Shown: positions 8,069 through 17,550 of the stretch, one piece after another
How positions within the stretch are numbered: position 1 is the first letter of the stretch
Layout of the letters: each line of letters opens with the position of its first letter
The notes under the pieces: generated by a model
Databases searched by the model: none
What the model was told of the DNA's origin: nothing
The model's input: the letters and a program-made list of their open reading frames with translations, nothing else
Translations under genes and position numbers: made by a program
Assembly: GCF_003387535.1 (NCBI RefSeq)
Contig: NZ_QUNR01000001.1
Coordinates: forward strand, 62,001-126,000
Length of the DNA: 64,000 bases
Source: Paraperlucidibaca baekdonensis
Lineage (GTDB): Bacteria; Pseudomonadota; Gammaproteobacteria; Pseudomonadales; Moraxellaceae
Direction: 5' to 3'

Positions 8069-8983
8069 ATGAATTTCTCCGAATGGCTCGATCACGCCGG
8101 TTCACTCCTCACTCACCCCTTAGTTAGCGTTGGTCAAACCGATATCTCCATCGGTCGCCTCATTGCTGTCATTGGCTTCTTGGTGCTTGCCGGTGTCGTG
8201 GTGTCACTCATTGATCGTGCCTTGCAACGCTTAGCCAAACCAGGGCGCAGCGTCACGCTCAGCAAGTCTGGCGTCTATGCGCTATCGCGCATCATGCGTT
8301 ACACCGTGTGGGCGCTGGTTGCCTTTATGGGCCTCGACTACCTGGGCATCAATCTCTCGCACTTCGCTTTAATCGGCGGTGCTATTGGTGTCGGCATTGG
8401 TTTCGGTCTGCAAAATATTTTCAGCAACTTTATTTCCGGCATCGTGCTGCTGCTCGAGCAAACCTTGAAAGTGGGCGACTTTGTTGACCTGCAATCGGGC
8501 GTGGTCGGTCGCGTTAGTGAAATAAACATCCGATACACGCGGGTCACCACCAATGATTCGGTCGATGTCATTGTGCCGAACTCCGAATTCATCAATGGCC
8601 GAGTCACCAACTGGACCTTCGATACCGACAGCCGCCGCGTCCATGTACCCTTTGGTGTGGCTTATGGCTGCGATAAAGACCTGGTGCGTGAAGCTGGTCT
8701 TGCAGCGGCTGAAACGGTTGACGGCACGGTGAGCAATGCCACACACAAGAGTGATGTCTGGCTAGTTGGCTTTGGCGACAATAGCCTAAACTTTGAGCTG
8801 GTTATTTGGGTCAATGAGCAGTTGGTGAAAACCCCAGCACGCACGCAAGCGCTGTATTTGTGGGCACTCGAAACGGAGCTCACGACACGCAACATCGAAA
8901 TCCCCTTCCCGCAACGCGACCTGCATATTCGCTCGGGCGTGCTGCAAATCGCCAAGGTCGATGGCGCAGAGGCTAGCAGCTAA
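8069..8983 (+). CDS. MscS-family mechanosensitive channel
   Basis: The protein has 304 residues from ATG 8069; an in-frame ATG at 7982 would add 29 residues that look like untranslated leader and precede the predicted promoter. TM segments lie at about 28-48, 73-90 and 97-130. The pore helix is IGVGIGFGLQNIFSNFISG, with the GFGLQ form typical of YnaI/YbdG-like or MscK-type domains, followed by KVGDFVDLQSGVVGRV and IVPNSEFINGRV. It is the third MscS paralogue within 4 kb and the most divergent in the pore. It converges on the membrane-protein gene at 8980 with a 4-bp overlap. Confidence 0.92.
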   Translation: MNFSEWLDHAGSLLTHPLVSVGQTDISIGRLIAVIGFLVLAGVVVSLIDRALQRLAKPGRSVTLSKSGVYALSRIMRYTVWALVAFMGLDYLGINLSHFALIGGAIGVGIGFGLQNIFSNFISGIVLLLEQTLKVGDFVDLQSGVVGRVSEINIRYTRVTTNDSVDVIVPNSEFINGRVTNWTFDTDSRRVHVPFGVAYGCDKDLVREAGLAAAETVDGTVSNATHKSDVWLVGFGDNSLNFELVIWVNEQLVKTPARTQALYLWALETELTTRNIEIPFPQRDLHIRSGVLQIAKVDGAEASS

Positions 8984-10386
8984 CGCGCCCCAATGGGCTG
9001 TGCCAAAATCCACAGCCCAGACGCCGTAAACGCCATCATCAGCACCAGCAAGGGCAACTGACTGAGCGTGGCCTGACGCGCGGTGGCAAAGCTGCGCAAG
9101 GCAATGCGATGGCCGATATACACGCTGATCACATGCCCCAGCACAATCAAGCCCACCTGCGTGTGCCAGACCACCGCCACATCGGGAATGATCGGTGCAC
9201 GCCACAGCCCAGCACTGCCAAACACATTCCAGCCCCAACCAAACGGGTCAGAAAGCATGCTCACGATCTTCACACCCTGCGTGAAAATCAGCGTGTAGTA
9301 GTGCGTGATGTTATAGACCAAGGCAATCGGCAGCAGGCTGTAGGCAAAGCGCAAACACAGCTCCCGCGTACTCAATGCACTGCCGGTCAGCCCCTTCGCC
9401 AAGGCCATGCTTAGCCAATAAAATACCCCGTAGATAAACGGCGAAAGCAGCAGCACCGCGCTCTCAAAAGCAAAGTAATACGGCCGCAATGTGACAAAAT
9501 TGTAAATCGGCGCGCTGCCCATCCAGGCCGTCAGCCAGCCCGTACGATCATGCCAAAACAGCGACACCCACCAGCTGGTCGCCCGCAGGCCATCAAAGGC
9601 CGTGGCTGAGAGCAAAAATAAGACGAAAAATAGCAGCGCCAGATGCCGTGGCTGCTCACGTAACATCCCGGAAAATGGCGCCTGCCAGCTGAGTTGGCGA
9701 CGACCGTTATGCAGCGGCGACATCAGGGCCATGAGGCGAAACATCACGGAAAATAGCTCACCGTGGCGCGCCCATGAGCGCACACCAAATAGCCACATGG
9801 CCAGCACGGTATAGAGCGTGTAGGCGGCGAGCATTTGGCCGAGGCTCATGGGTGTGTTGTGAGTAAACAGCTCGACCCAAATCAGCCCCAAATACGCCAC
9901 AAATGCAGGCCAATAATTCAGCCCGCGGGGGTAGCGCCGCAGACCACGCTGCCATCGCGACGGCATCACCAGCTTGGCGAGCGTGACAAAAGGATTAATG
10001 TCGCGATAACGATCGCCAAACAGCGTGCAGACATAGGCAAAACCCAGCAAAAACACGATCCAAAAAAAGGTCATGCTGAAGTTGACATACGGATCACGGT
10101 TGCCAAATAAACCGGTGGCGATCGTCAGCAGCAACACCATGACGCTCAATGAGCGCGCGACGACCTGACGCGAGGGCTTTTTTCGATAAAGCCGATAACG
10201 ACGACTCAGGGCGAGATGCTGCTCGCCGCGCAACATAAACGCGGCCAGAAAAAACGACAGCGCCAATGCCGCCGCACCGCCATAGACATAAAGCCAAAGC
10301 GGCACCGGCAGGTTGTATTGACGACCAAAGGAATGCGCCCATGCCAATGACGGCATGAGCGCAAGCAGCGCGACAACAACGCGCAT
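8980..10386 (-). CDS. Polytopic membrane protein, last gene of cupredoxin-SDR-M19 operon
   Basis: The start at 10386 forms TAATG with the stop of the M19 gene, implying translational coupling. The 468 residues have a cleavable-looking signal ending in AWA, then HSFGRQYNLPVPLWLY and roughly ten to twelve hydrophobic helices. I recall that proteins with this AH..GR..LPVP N-terminus are common in Actinobacteria and Proteobacteria and are sometimes named fenitrothion hydrolase in databases, a label I regard as weak for function. They often sit beside a small cupredoxin-like protein with an HLHGY motif, as the first gene of this operon does. Several His residues in TM segments could bind metal or heme; this is inference. 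Confidence 0.7.
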   Translation of the reverse strand: MRVVVALLALMPSLAWAHSFGRQYNLPVPLWLYVYGGAAALALSFFLAAFMLRGEQHLALSRRYRLYRKKPSRQVVARSLSVMVLLLTIATGLFGNRDPYVNFSMTFFWIVFLLGFAYVCTLFGDRYRDINPFVTLAKLVMPSRWQRGLRRYPRGLNYWPAFVAYLGLIWVELFTHNTPMSLGQMLAAYTLYTVLAMWLFGVRSWARHGELFSVMFRLMALMSPLHNGRRQLSWQAPFSGMLREQPRHLALLFFVLFLLSATAFDGLRATSWWVSLFWHDRTGWLTAWMGSAPIYNFVTLRPYYFAFESAVLLLSPFIYGVFYWLSMALAKGLTGSALSTRELCLRFAYSLLPIALVYNITHYYTLIFTQGVKIVSMLSDPFGWGWNVFGSAGLWRAPIIPDVAVVWHTQVGLIVLGHVISVYIGHRIALRSFATARQATLSQLPLLVLMMAFTASGLWILAQPIGAR

Positions 10387-12599
10387 TAGCGGTCTAGCAC
10401 CTGCTCCCACATTTGGATATACGCCTCAGCCGAGTGGTACAGCGCATCCAGCGCCTCTTTGCCACCCTCTAGACGAATCTCCTCCACATAATCAGCGACC
10501 ATGCCGTAATGCGCGGTGCCGACCTCATCGATTGGCCAAGTTTTACCGCTCTCCGGATGCGTTTGCAGATTAAATTGCACTGGCTTAATGCCCGCAAATT
10601 GCGCGCCCCAATCTGGCCCACTAAACAGCGTGAAGGGATAGGTCACCGGCTCGCTACCCGCGCCTCGCGGCGGCGCACGATCGGCGATGCCATTCGCGTC
10701 CATACCGTAGCCAAGTGGAATCTGGCCTCGGCTAGCGGGCCAAATCGGTTTGATTTTTTCAAGAAACTCCACATGGCCTTTGCCATTGGGCTTGAAGGGA
10801 TAAATCAGGCCGCCGCCATTAAGCAGGTCTTTGGCTTGCTGCAGGCTCAAGCCGCCTTGCGCACCATGCGCGGAGATGAGCGGGTAGCTTGGTGTTTGCG
10901 CATTAGCAATTTCCAACATTTTGCCTTTCACCGAGAGCTCAGCATGGTCGATATCAATGATGAAGCCCTTGGCCATCAAGCGCTCCATGACGTACTCGCC
11001 CAAGTCGGTCATGCCGCGGGTATTACAGAGGCGACGGTCAGTTGGGTAGATCGGCAAACGGCCATTGGTTAAGCCAAGCACGAGGCTGGTGAGTGGGTCA
11101 TTGCCGAGACCGGGAGGTGACAGCGTGGCTTTAAAGCCGGCATTGTAGAAATAACTGTCACCTTCGCCGCCATCGGGGCAGTCGTAGGTTTCCCAAAAGC
11201 CAGTCGTGCCATAGAAACCAACGATATTGAGGATCTCTTGAAACAGGCCAGTGCCGCCAAGCGCGCTATTGATGTCGTGATAGGGGAAAATCTCGCGCAC
11301 GCCCAAGTCCCAGACTTCGTCGATTTGGCGATCGATGCTTTCGCGCGTGCAACCGCGTGTCTCACCGAGCAAATTTAGTGGTGAAAAACGCACATCGCAG
11401 TTAAACACATTGGCGAACTCGAGCCCGGCCACGACCGCTAACTTGCCATCGTTAATGACGCGGCGCGCTTCTTGCGGACTGCGCACGATGCGAAACCACC
11501 CCATGCCTGGGCCGCCCTCTTGCGCATCAATATAGTTTTGCAGCTGGAACAGATACTTCACCTGCGCAATACCTAAGCGCATGTCGTTGCACTCAGCCGT
11601 TGGCCGCAGCACCGCCAAACGGCCGATTTCGCAGAGCGCGGCAATATTTGTGCCCTCGCTAACCATGATGCGCAAACCGGCTTTCCAAGCGCGCTCCACC
11701 CATTTGTAATACATGGCTTGGTGCAGCTGTGAATCAAACTGCGGCCAGTCAATAAACGTCGGCCAGCCCTGCGTGTCGTGCGTGGTCAATGGCGTCATGT
11801 CGAGCACCAAGGCCTCGGGATCGCGAATGCCATTGGGGCCATGCCAGTCAGCGCAGTCTTCGATTGCATGTGGCACACCAAAACGATGGAACATTTGGCC
11901 ATACAGCACGCCGCCGGCCGATGGGCCAACCGTGGTTTTGCCATCAGACATCTCGTGGCCCATGGCCATATGCGTGTGAACTTCAGCAAAACCCACGACC
12001 GGCTTGTCGATGCCACGCCCGACATAGGTCTCACCGACGCTATCGGTACTGATTTCCGGATACGCCGTGCAATCTTCAGCTGGCACAAAGCGGAACTCGC
12101 TGGCCGGGCCTTGGCTAGAGGCTAATGTCAGTGCATCTTGCGCACTGCGTTGCATACGCACCGAGGTGTCGCTATTGCTTAGTGTGAAGATGCCGGCACG
12201 CGGCATATCGACAGTCCAGACCGTGGCATTACTGGGCTGCGAAGCACTGGTCACGGCGCTGCCACCATTGCTCAATAAGCTGCTGTTTTTGGCCTGAATC
12301 AGGTACTCGCCAAGCGCTGTTGGCTTCATGTAGAAGCGCTCGGCGTTGGCCGCCGACAATGACGCGAAGCTGTAGCGGCCCGTGTTGGAGCGCGTGGCGA
12401 AACCGTTGTTTTCTGCCGACTGCATAACAAAGCAATTATTGGCCATGGCAAAGCGTGTGGTAGGCGGTTTGCGCTCTTGCGCTGCCGCGGTTGCTGATGA
12501 ACCCCCACTGCTGCCGCCGCCACAGGCAGCCAGCGTGCTGGCTAGTGCTAGCAATGCGCAGGCGGCAAAACCAGGCTTAATCGATGGGTTGTGTGTCAT
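10386..12599 (-). CDS. Lipoprotein with peptidase M19 / amidohydrolase-like metal-dependent domain
   Basis: The 737 residues begin with a lipoprotein signal (lipobox LAAC, then Gly/Ser linker). An N-terminal beta-rich domain of about 150 residues follows, then a metal-dependent hydrolase domain. Visible metal-type motifs are AEVHTHMAMG, a central HDINSALGG, and DIDHAELSVKG followed by LISAHGAQGG, which fit the membrane dipeptidase (M19) and wider amidohydrolase barrel pattern. It is much longer than a standard M19 enzyme (about 350-400 residues) because of the N-terminal domain and insertions. It is probably anchored to the outer membrane; substrate unknown. The gene lies 13 bp after the SDR gene and overlaps the next gene by one base. 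Confidence 0.75.
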   Translation of the reverse strand: MTHNPSIKPGFAACALLALASTLAACGGGSSGGSSATAAAQERKPPTTRFAMANNCFVMQSAENNGFATRSNTGRYSFASLSAANAERFYMKPTALGEYLIQAKNSSLLSNGGSAVTSASQPSNATVWTVDMPRAGIFTLSNSDTSVRMQRSAQDALTLASSQGPASEFRFVPAEDCTAYPEISTDSVGETYVGRGIDKPVVGFAEVHTHMAMGHEMSDGKTTVGPSAGGVLYGQMFHRFGVPHAIEDCADWHGPNGIRDPEALVLDMTPLTTHDTQGWPTFIDWPQFDSQLHQAMYYKWVERAWKAGLRIMVSEGTNIAALCEIGRLAVLRPTAECNDMRLGIAQVKYLFQLQNYIDAQEGGPGMGWFRIVRSPQEARRVINDGKLAVVAGLEFANVFNCDVRFSPLNLLGETRGCTRESIDRQIDEVWDLGVREIFPYHDINSALGGTGLFQEILNIVGFYGTTGFWETYDCPDGGEGDSYFYNAGFKATLSPPGLGNDPLTSLVLGLTNGRLPIYPTDRRLCNTRGMTDLGEYVMERLMAKGFIIDIDHAELSVKGKMLEIANAQTPSYPLISAHGAQGGLSLQQAKDLLNGGGLIYPFKPNGKGHVEFLEKIKPIWPASRGQIPLGYGMDANGIADRAPPRGAGSEPVTYPFTLFSGPDWGAQFAGIKPVQFNLQTHPESGKTWPIDEVGTAHYGMVADYVEEIRLEGGKEALDALYHSAEAYIQMWEQVLDR

Positions 12600-12612
12600 G
12601 GGCTTGAGCCTC

Positions 12613-13431
12613 TTATTGTTTTAATTTAGACAGCGAAAAGAGTTTGCTGAGCAGGCCATCGCGTAGCGGCCTCGGCAGCCAGCGCGCGACCCACGGCAGC
12701 GCGCGGCTACCGGTGCCAATGCGCAGCAGCGACGGTGGTTTAGTCGCCAACATGGCGCTGGCCAATTGCTCGGCAAACACCCTAGCTGGCGTGGCGCGTT
12801 GCTGTGAGGCATTTGCGCGCTTGGCGATGGCCTCGGCGAGCGGCGCAAACAGCGAGTTGTCACTGATTTGCACGGTGTTGCTGGCGGTATCACCAAAGGC
12901 TGAGGCAATGGCGCCCGGCTGCACGGTCATCACACGAATACCCAATGGTGCGAGTTCCATACGCAGCGCATCGGAAAGCGCATGGACGGCTGCTTTGGTT
13001 GCGCAATACGCCCCGGCAAACGGCGTAGTCAAGACGCCGGAGACACTGCCAATATTAACAATTAAGCCACTTCGGCGGGCCGCTAGGCGCGGAATCACCG
13101 CCTGCGTGAGCGCCAGCAGGCCCAGCACATTGGTCTGAAATTGCTGCTGTAAATTTGCTGCACTAATATCGGCCAATGGCCCCATGAGTCCGTAGCCGGC
13201 GTTATTAACGAGCATACTCAAATGCACGCCACGAGCATCAAGCGTGTCCATCGCGGCAGCAATCGATGCGCTGTCATTGACGTCTAAGGCCAACGTCATT
13301 AAACCTTGTTGTGCCAGATCATCTATCGTGTTTAAGCGGCGTGCAGTAGCACAGACCGCAGCCCCGCGCGCATGCAACGCCAAGGCCAAGGCCTTGCCAA
13401 TCCCGGATGAACAACCACTAATCAAAATCAT
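12613..13431 (-). CDS. Short-chain dehydrogenase/reductase
   Basis: The protein has 272 residues. The Rossmann cofactor motif SGCSSGIG is at 5-12, NNAG at about 76-79, and the catalytic triad Ser129-Tyr142-Lys146 lies in IGSVSG and YCATK with the canonical 13- and 4-residue spacings. Classic SDRs oxidise or reduce alcohols and ketones with NAD(P). The start overlaps the stop of the cupredoxin-like gene (TAATG), so it belongs to that operon. The substrate is not evident; the C-terminal R/K-rich tail is short. Confidence 0.9.
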   Translation of the reverse strand: MILISGCSSGIGKALALALHARGAAVCATARRLNTIDDLAQQGLMTLALDVNDSASIAAAMDTLDARGVHLSMLVNNAGYGLMGPLADISAANLQQQFQTNVLGLLALTQAVIPRLAARRSGLIVNIGSVSGVLTTPFAGAYCATKAAVHALSDALRMELAPLGIRVMTVQPGAIASAFGDTASNTVQISDNSLFAPLAEAIAKRANASQQRATPARVFAEQLASAMLATKPPSLLRIGTGSRALPWVARWLPRPLRDGLLSKLFSLSKLKQ

Positions 13432-13841
13432 TAGCGCGGCTCCACTATCAGCACGCTTAAAACGCGATGCAGACGATGTGACTCCAGCTCAAAGCGGCCG
13501 CTATGCTCCAACGTTAGCGTGAGTATTGATTCGCCGTTGGCAGGCACCATGAGCACTTGCTCATAGCCGTGTAAATGAATTTCATCGGCGTCATCACTGC
13601 TGACCGAGAAGGACACAGACTCCCCAGCGGGCAGCTCAATTTGCTCAGGACCGCTGATTTTTCCTGTCCGAATTTGCCAACTGAAGTCGGCGGCCTCCGC
13701 GCCACCTGGTGACACCTGAGTCATTGCTTTAACGGGCTCAGAGGCTGGAGAAGCACTGGACGACACGGCCTGAGGCGCTAGGAAATACCAGAGTGCCGCT
13801 AGGCTAATGCCCGCCAATAAGCCAAAAATGAGTGCTCGCAT
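13431..13841 (-). CDS. Membrane-anchored cupredoxin-like protein
   Basis: The 136 residues have an uncleaved N-terminal TM anchor (4-22), a Ser/Ala/Pro linker and a small beta domain. The domain runs ELPAGESVSFSV, then DEIHLHGYE, and ends GRFELESHRLHRVLSVLIVEP. The order of HLHGY and the ESHRLHR loop resembles cupredoxin folds whose His residues sit at copper-ligand positions, though no Cys or Met ligand is obvious, so copper binding is uncertain. It leads the four-gene operon and is separated from the divergent histidine kinase by about 270 bp. Its coupling to the polytopic membrane protein is, as I recall, conserved across phyla. Confidence 0.65.
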   Translation of the reverse strand: MRALIFGLLAGISLAALWYFLAPQAVSSSASPASEPVKAMTQVSPGGAEAADFSWQIRTGKISGPEQIELPAGESVSFSVSSDDADEIHLHGYEQVLMVPANGESILTLTLEHSGRFELESHRLHRVLSVLIVEPR

Positions 13842-14108
13842 GGGACTATTATTCTTTTAATTAGGAACTTGGTGGTGGCATATCAGTTTATGCGCTTTGT
13901 GTCGGTTAAGCGCGCAAATAAAACAATTTTGTAACATAGCAAACTCGCACAGCAGCATAAACTACTTATTTGTAACTATGGCCAAAATTTTGACAGTTTA
14001 TGGCAAGCGCCCCTGACTACATTCCATGCTAGTTTGGCGACAGTTAAACAACACACCGCCCGCAGGTACTATAAGAGAATGGATGCACTATGAAAGCGGT
14101 CACACGCC

Positions 14109-15206
14109 ATGCCCATTGAGCGCATTGCTCGTAATAAAGAAAACCTTCTCGACCATGTCTTAAGCCATGTCGATGACTGCATCATTATTATCAATAAGCT
14201 CGGCACCATCTCCCGCGCTAACCCGGCGGGTCAGGCGATGTTTGGTTATGCGGAAGACGAGCTACTTGGCCACAATATCTCCATGCTCATGCCAGAGCCT
14301 TTTCGTAGCCGCCACGACAGCTATCTAAAACGCGAGTCTGGCGATAAACGTCCCGACTTATTTGGCCGGCCATTGGATCTCAAAGGTCAGCGCAAATCGG
14401 GCGAAGTCTTTGATATTACGTTAATGATTTCGTCGCTGCCTCATGGTCAGGTTGATATTGGCGCGGACTACGTTGGCATCATCCGCGATATCTCCGCGCT
14501 CAAGCGCAGCGAGCGCCTGCGCGAAGAGCTGCTCTCGGTCATTAGTCATGAGCTGCGCACACCCATTACTGCGATTTCTGGCTCGCTTGCTATGCTCGCC
14601 GACACGCGACTTAGTGACCTGCGCGAAGATAGCCGTGAGTTACTGGCGATGGCTCAACGCAACACCGCACGGCTCACCAAGCTCATTGATAATTTGCTCA
14701 CCGTGAATAGCCTCGCTGACAGCAATATGGATGTGGTGCTGCTGAAAACGCCACTGCTGCCGGTGCTGCAACGCGCGCTGGCGAAAAAGCTCAAATCGGC
14801 GAGTGAGAAAGGCATTGATTTTGAGGTCAATGCTTTCGCGCCCAGCCTAAGTGTCTTGGTCGATGCGGAGCGCTTAGGCCAAGTGTTTAGTCATCTGATC
14901 GACAATGCGCTGAAATTTTCGCCCACTCAAACCACCGTGAAAATTGCTGTCAGCCTGTTTGAGAACAAGCAAATTATCTTAAACCTCACCGATGCGGGCG
15001 AAGGCGTACCGGATGAGGCCCTGGCCGATCTCTTCAAACCCTTCAACACTGGCCACGGCAGCGACAGTAAACATCTTGGCGGTAGCGGCTTAGGGCTAGC
15101 CATTTGCAAGGGCTTATTGGAGCAAATGAGCTGCAGCATTCGCTATGCGAAAGATGCCGAGCACGGCAGTCGATTTACCGTGACCATGCCCGTCGCGCCG
15201 GCTTAA
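14109..15206 (+). CDS. PAS-domain sensor histidine kinase with FixL-like heme-pocket residues
   Basis: The 365 residues comprise a PAS domain (about 12-130), a HisKA dimerisation helix with H-box SVISHELRTP (His147) and a HATPase domain with N-box LIDNALKF, DAGEGV and GGSGLGLAI. No TM segment is seen, so the kinase is cytoplasmic. In the PAS domain the stretch MPEPFRSRHDSY matches FixL around its heme ligand: His69 aligns with His200 of B. japonicum FixL, and Arg75 with Arg206. Arg87 corresponds to Arg220 only if two residues are missing from the loop between. An oxygen- or heme-sensing role is therefore possible but unproven, since non-heme PAS domains also carry this motif. No response regulator gene is adjacent. 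Confidence 0.88.
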   Translation: MPIERIARNKENLLDHVLSHVDDCIIIINKLGTISRANPAGQAMFGYAEDELLGHNISMLMPEPFRSRHDSYLKRESGDKRPDLFGRPLDLKGQRKSGEVFDITLMISSLPHGQVDIGADYVGIIRDISALKRSERLREELLSVISHELRTPITAISGSLAMLADTRLSDLREDSRELLAMAQRNTARLTKLIDNLLTVNSLADSNMDVVLLKTPLLPVLQRALAKKLKSASEKGIDFEVNAFAPSLSVLVDAERLGQVFSHLIDNALKFSPTQTTVKIAVSLFENKQIILNLTDAGEGVPDEALADLFKPFNTGHGSDSKHLGGSGLGLAICKGLLEQMSCSIRYAKDAEHGSRFTVTMPVAPA

Positions 15207-15274
15207 TTTAGCCACCAACCTCAGGTCGCCTGCCAGATGCGCTATGATGCGCGCCTATTTTTAGAGTGACTGCT

Positions 15275-16534
15275 ATGTCTTTTGCCGATCTGGGCCTGAT
15301 GCCTGAACTGCTGGCCGCCCTTGACGCCGTGGGCTATACCACGCCAACGCCAATTCAGCGCGATGCCATTCCGGTGGTGCTGGCCGGCCGTGACTTACTG
15401 GCTGCCGCGCAAACCGGCACCGGTAAAACCGCGGGCTTTACGCTGCCCATGCTGCAATTGCTCAGCTCGCGTCACGCCGCGCATCCAAGCACGCGCCATC
15501 GCCCGCGCGCCTTGATTCTCACGCCCACTCGCGAACTCGCCGCACAGGTTGAAGAAAATGTGAGCGCCTACGGCAAAAACCTCGCGCTAAATTCAATGGT
15601 GATGTTTGGTGGCGTCGGTATGCAGCCGCAGGTCACTAAACTGCGCGGCAAGATTGATATTCTCGTGGCCACGCCCGGCCGCCTGCTCGACCATGTCGGC
15701 CAGGGCACACTCGATCTCGGCGGCATTGAACTGTTCGTCTTGGATGAAGCCGACCGCATGCTCGACATGGGTTTTATCCGCGACATTCGCCGAGTGCTGG
15801 CGATACTGCCCAAGCAGCGCCAAAACTTATTGTTTTCAGCGACGTTTGCCGATGAAATTCGCGCACTCGCCAGCAGCCTGCTGAAAGACCCAGCCACAGT
15901 CGAAGTGACACCGCGCAACACCACGGTGGAGCGCATCGAGCAGACCATTTACCCGGTCGACCGCGAGGCCAAGCGTCAGCTTTTAGAGAAGCTCATTCGC
16001 GATGGCGAATGGTCGCAGGTGCTGGTGTTCACGCGCACCAAGCATGGCGCCAACCGCCTTGCCGAACAGCTCGATAAGCATGGCATTCCGGCCATGGCCA
16101 TCCACGGCAATAAGAGTCAGTCGGCGCGCGAAAAAGCGCTGCGTGAATTTAAGGCCAACCGTCTGCGCGTGTTGGTGGCGACCGATATTGCTGCGCGCGG
16201 CATTGATATCGATGCGCTGCCGCACGTGGTGAACTATGAGCTGCCGCAAGTGCCTGAGGATTATGTCCATCGCATTGGTCGCACAGGCCGTGCGGGTGCG
16301 GGTGGTGAGGCGGTATCGCTAGTCTGTGTCGATGAATTGAAGCTGCTTGCTGATATTGAGCGCACCATCAAGCAAAAACTCAACCGCGTAGTGGTGCCGG
16401 GCTTTGAGCCCGACCCCAATGCCAAGCCCGAGCCGCTGCGTAAAGCGCCTCCGCCACGCGGGCCTCGCCGCGACAAACCTGCGCGTGCAGCCGATCAGGT
16501 ACGTCGCGACCAACCCAGTCAGCGTCGCCGATAG
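15275..16534 (+). CDS. rhlE: DEAD-box ATP-dependent RNA helicase RhlE
   Basis: The protein has 419 residues from ATG 15275, preceded by AGAGTG; an in-frame GTG at 15266 is less likely. Motifs appear in order: Q-motif TPTPIQ, Walker [18 protein letters not shown] followed by RMLDMGF, SAT, then helicase C motifs [19 protein letters not shown] and [10 protein letters not shown]. The sequence MSFADLGL and [24 protein letters not shown] follow RhlE closely. The tail is basic and Pro/Arg-rich, as usual for RNA binding. Role: RNA remodelling in ribosome assembly and mRNA decay. Confidence 0.93.
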   Translation: MSFADLGLMPELLAALDAVGYTTPTPIQRDAIPVVLAGRDLLAAAQTGTGKTAGFTLPMLQLLSSRHAAHPSTRHRPRALILTPTRELAAQVEENVSAYGKNLALNSMVMFGGVGMQPQVTKLRGKIDILVATPGRLLDHVGQGTLDLGGIELFVLDEADRMLDMGFIRDIRRVLAILPKQRQNLLFSATFADEIRALASSLLKDPATVEVTPRNTTVERIEQTIYPVDREAKRQLLEKLIRDGEWSQVLVFTRTKHGANRLAEQLDKHGIPAMAIHGNKSQSAREKALREFKANRLRVLVATDIAARGIDIDALPHVVNYELPQVPEDYVHRIGRTGRAGAGGEAVSLVCVDELKLLADIERTIKQKLNRVVVPGFEPDPNAKPEPLRKAPPPRGPRRDKPARAADQVRRDQPSQRRR

Positions 16535-16547
16535 CGGCTTGCGCTGC

Positions 16548-17423
16548 TTATTTCCACCACGGATAAAACGCCGGCATCTTGCTGGCGCGGCTGGTGTAGG
16601 CAGGTTCGCGTTTTTCTAAAAATGAGCGAACGCCCTCTTTGCCATCTTCCAGGCTGGTGTAGAACATCGCCAAGGAGTCCACGCGATGCGCCTCAATCGG
16701 GTGCGGCTGGGCGGCATTGCGATACATCATCTGACGTGCAAAGGCCACGGCCACCGGCGACTTGTGCTGACTGAATTTGCGCGCGAGCTCCAGGGCCGCG
16801 GGCAGCAGTTCATCGGGCGCATGCACTGAGCGCACCAGCTTGCCAGCAAGGGCTTGTTCGGCATTCAGAATATCGCCGGTATAAACCCACTCCAGCGCCT
16901 GCTGAATACCGACAATGCGCGGCAAAAACCAGCTTGAGCAGGCCTCAGGCACAACGCCAATTTTGCCAAAAACAAAGCCAATGCGCGCCTTCTCAGAAGC
17001 TAAGCGAATGTCCATCGCCAGCGTCATGGTCGCGCCAATGCCCACGGCCGCGCCATTGATGGCGCCAATCACCGGCTTCTTGCAGTCATAAATAGCCAGC
17101 GTCACGCGGCCGCCGGTATCGCGCACGCCATCGAAAATAGCGGGATCATCGAGGCCGGTGTGCATGTCGTCGAGGCTGGGTTGCAGCGACTCGTCGAGGC
17201 CAAAAACATTGCCCGGTACCGACAAATCCATGCCCGCACAAAAGGCTTTGCCCGCGCCGGTCACAACGATTGCGCGCACGTCATCGTCTTCGCTGGCGCG
17301 ACCAAAGGCGTCGACGAGCTCATTGGCCATGGTCACCGTGAAGCTGTTGAGCGCATCGGGGCGGTTGAGCGTGAGCGTGAGGATATGCTCGCTGACCTCG
17401 TAGCTAAGGGTTGTGTATGACAT
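16548..17423 (-). CDS. Enoyl-CoA hydratase/isomerase (crotonase) family protein
   Basis: The protein has 291 residues from ATG 17423, with GAG six bases upstream; an in-frame ATG at 17441 adds six unlikely residues. Crotonase hallmarks are the CoA-oxyanion loops AFCAGMDL and GAINGAAVGIGA, then VVPEACSSWFLPRIVG. It hydrates or isomerises enoyl-CoA esters in fatty acid or amino acid breakdown. The glutamate in VVPEA corresponds to one catalytic Glu; the exact substrate cannot be set from sequence. It converges with rhlE. Confidence 0.9.
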   Translation of the reverse strand: MSYTTLSYEVSEHILTLTLNRPDALNSFTVTMANELVDAFGRASEDDDVRAIVVTGAGKAFCAGMDLSVPGNVFGLDESLQPSLDDMHTGLDDPAIFDGVRDTGGRVTLAIYDCKKPVIGAINGAAVGIGATMTLAMDIRLASEKARIGFVFGKIGVVPEACSSWFLPRIVGIQQALEWVYTGDILNAEQALAGKLVRSVHAPDELLPAALELARKFSQHKSPVAVAFARQMMYRNAAQPHPIEAHRVDSLAMFYTSLEDGKEGVRSFLEKREPAYTSRASKMPAFYPWWK

Positions 17424-17550
17424 GCGCAGCTCCGGCAACAATTTAGATGAATAGCGGTTGTACCTGAGCGGAACGCGTTAGACAACCGCGCAATCTTGGG
17501 TCGACTTCTGTCATAATTTTGCCCACTGAATGTCATATAAGGCTGAAACC

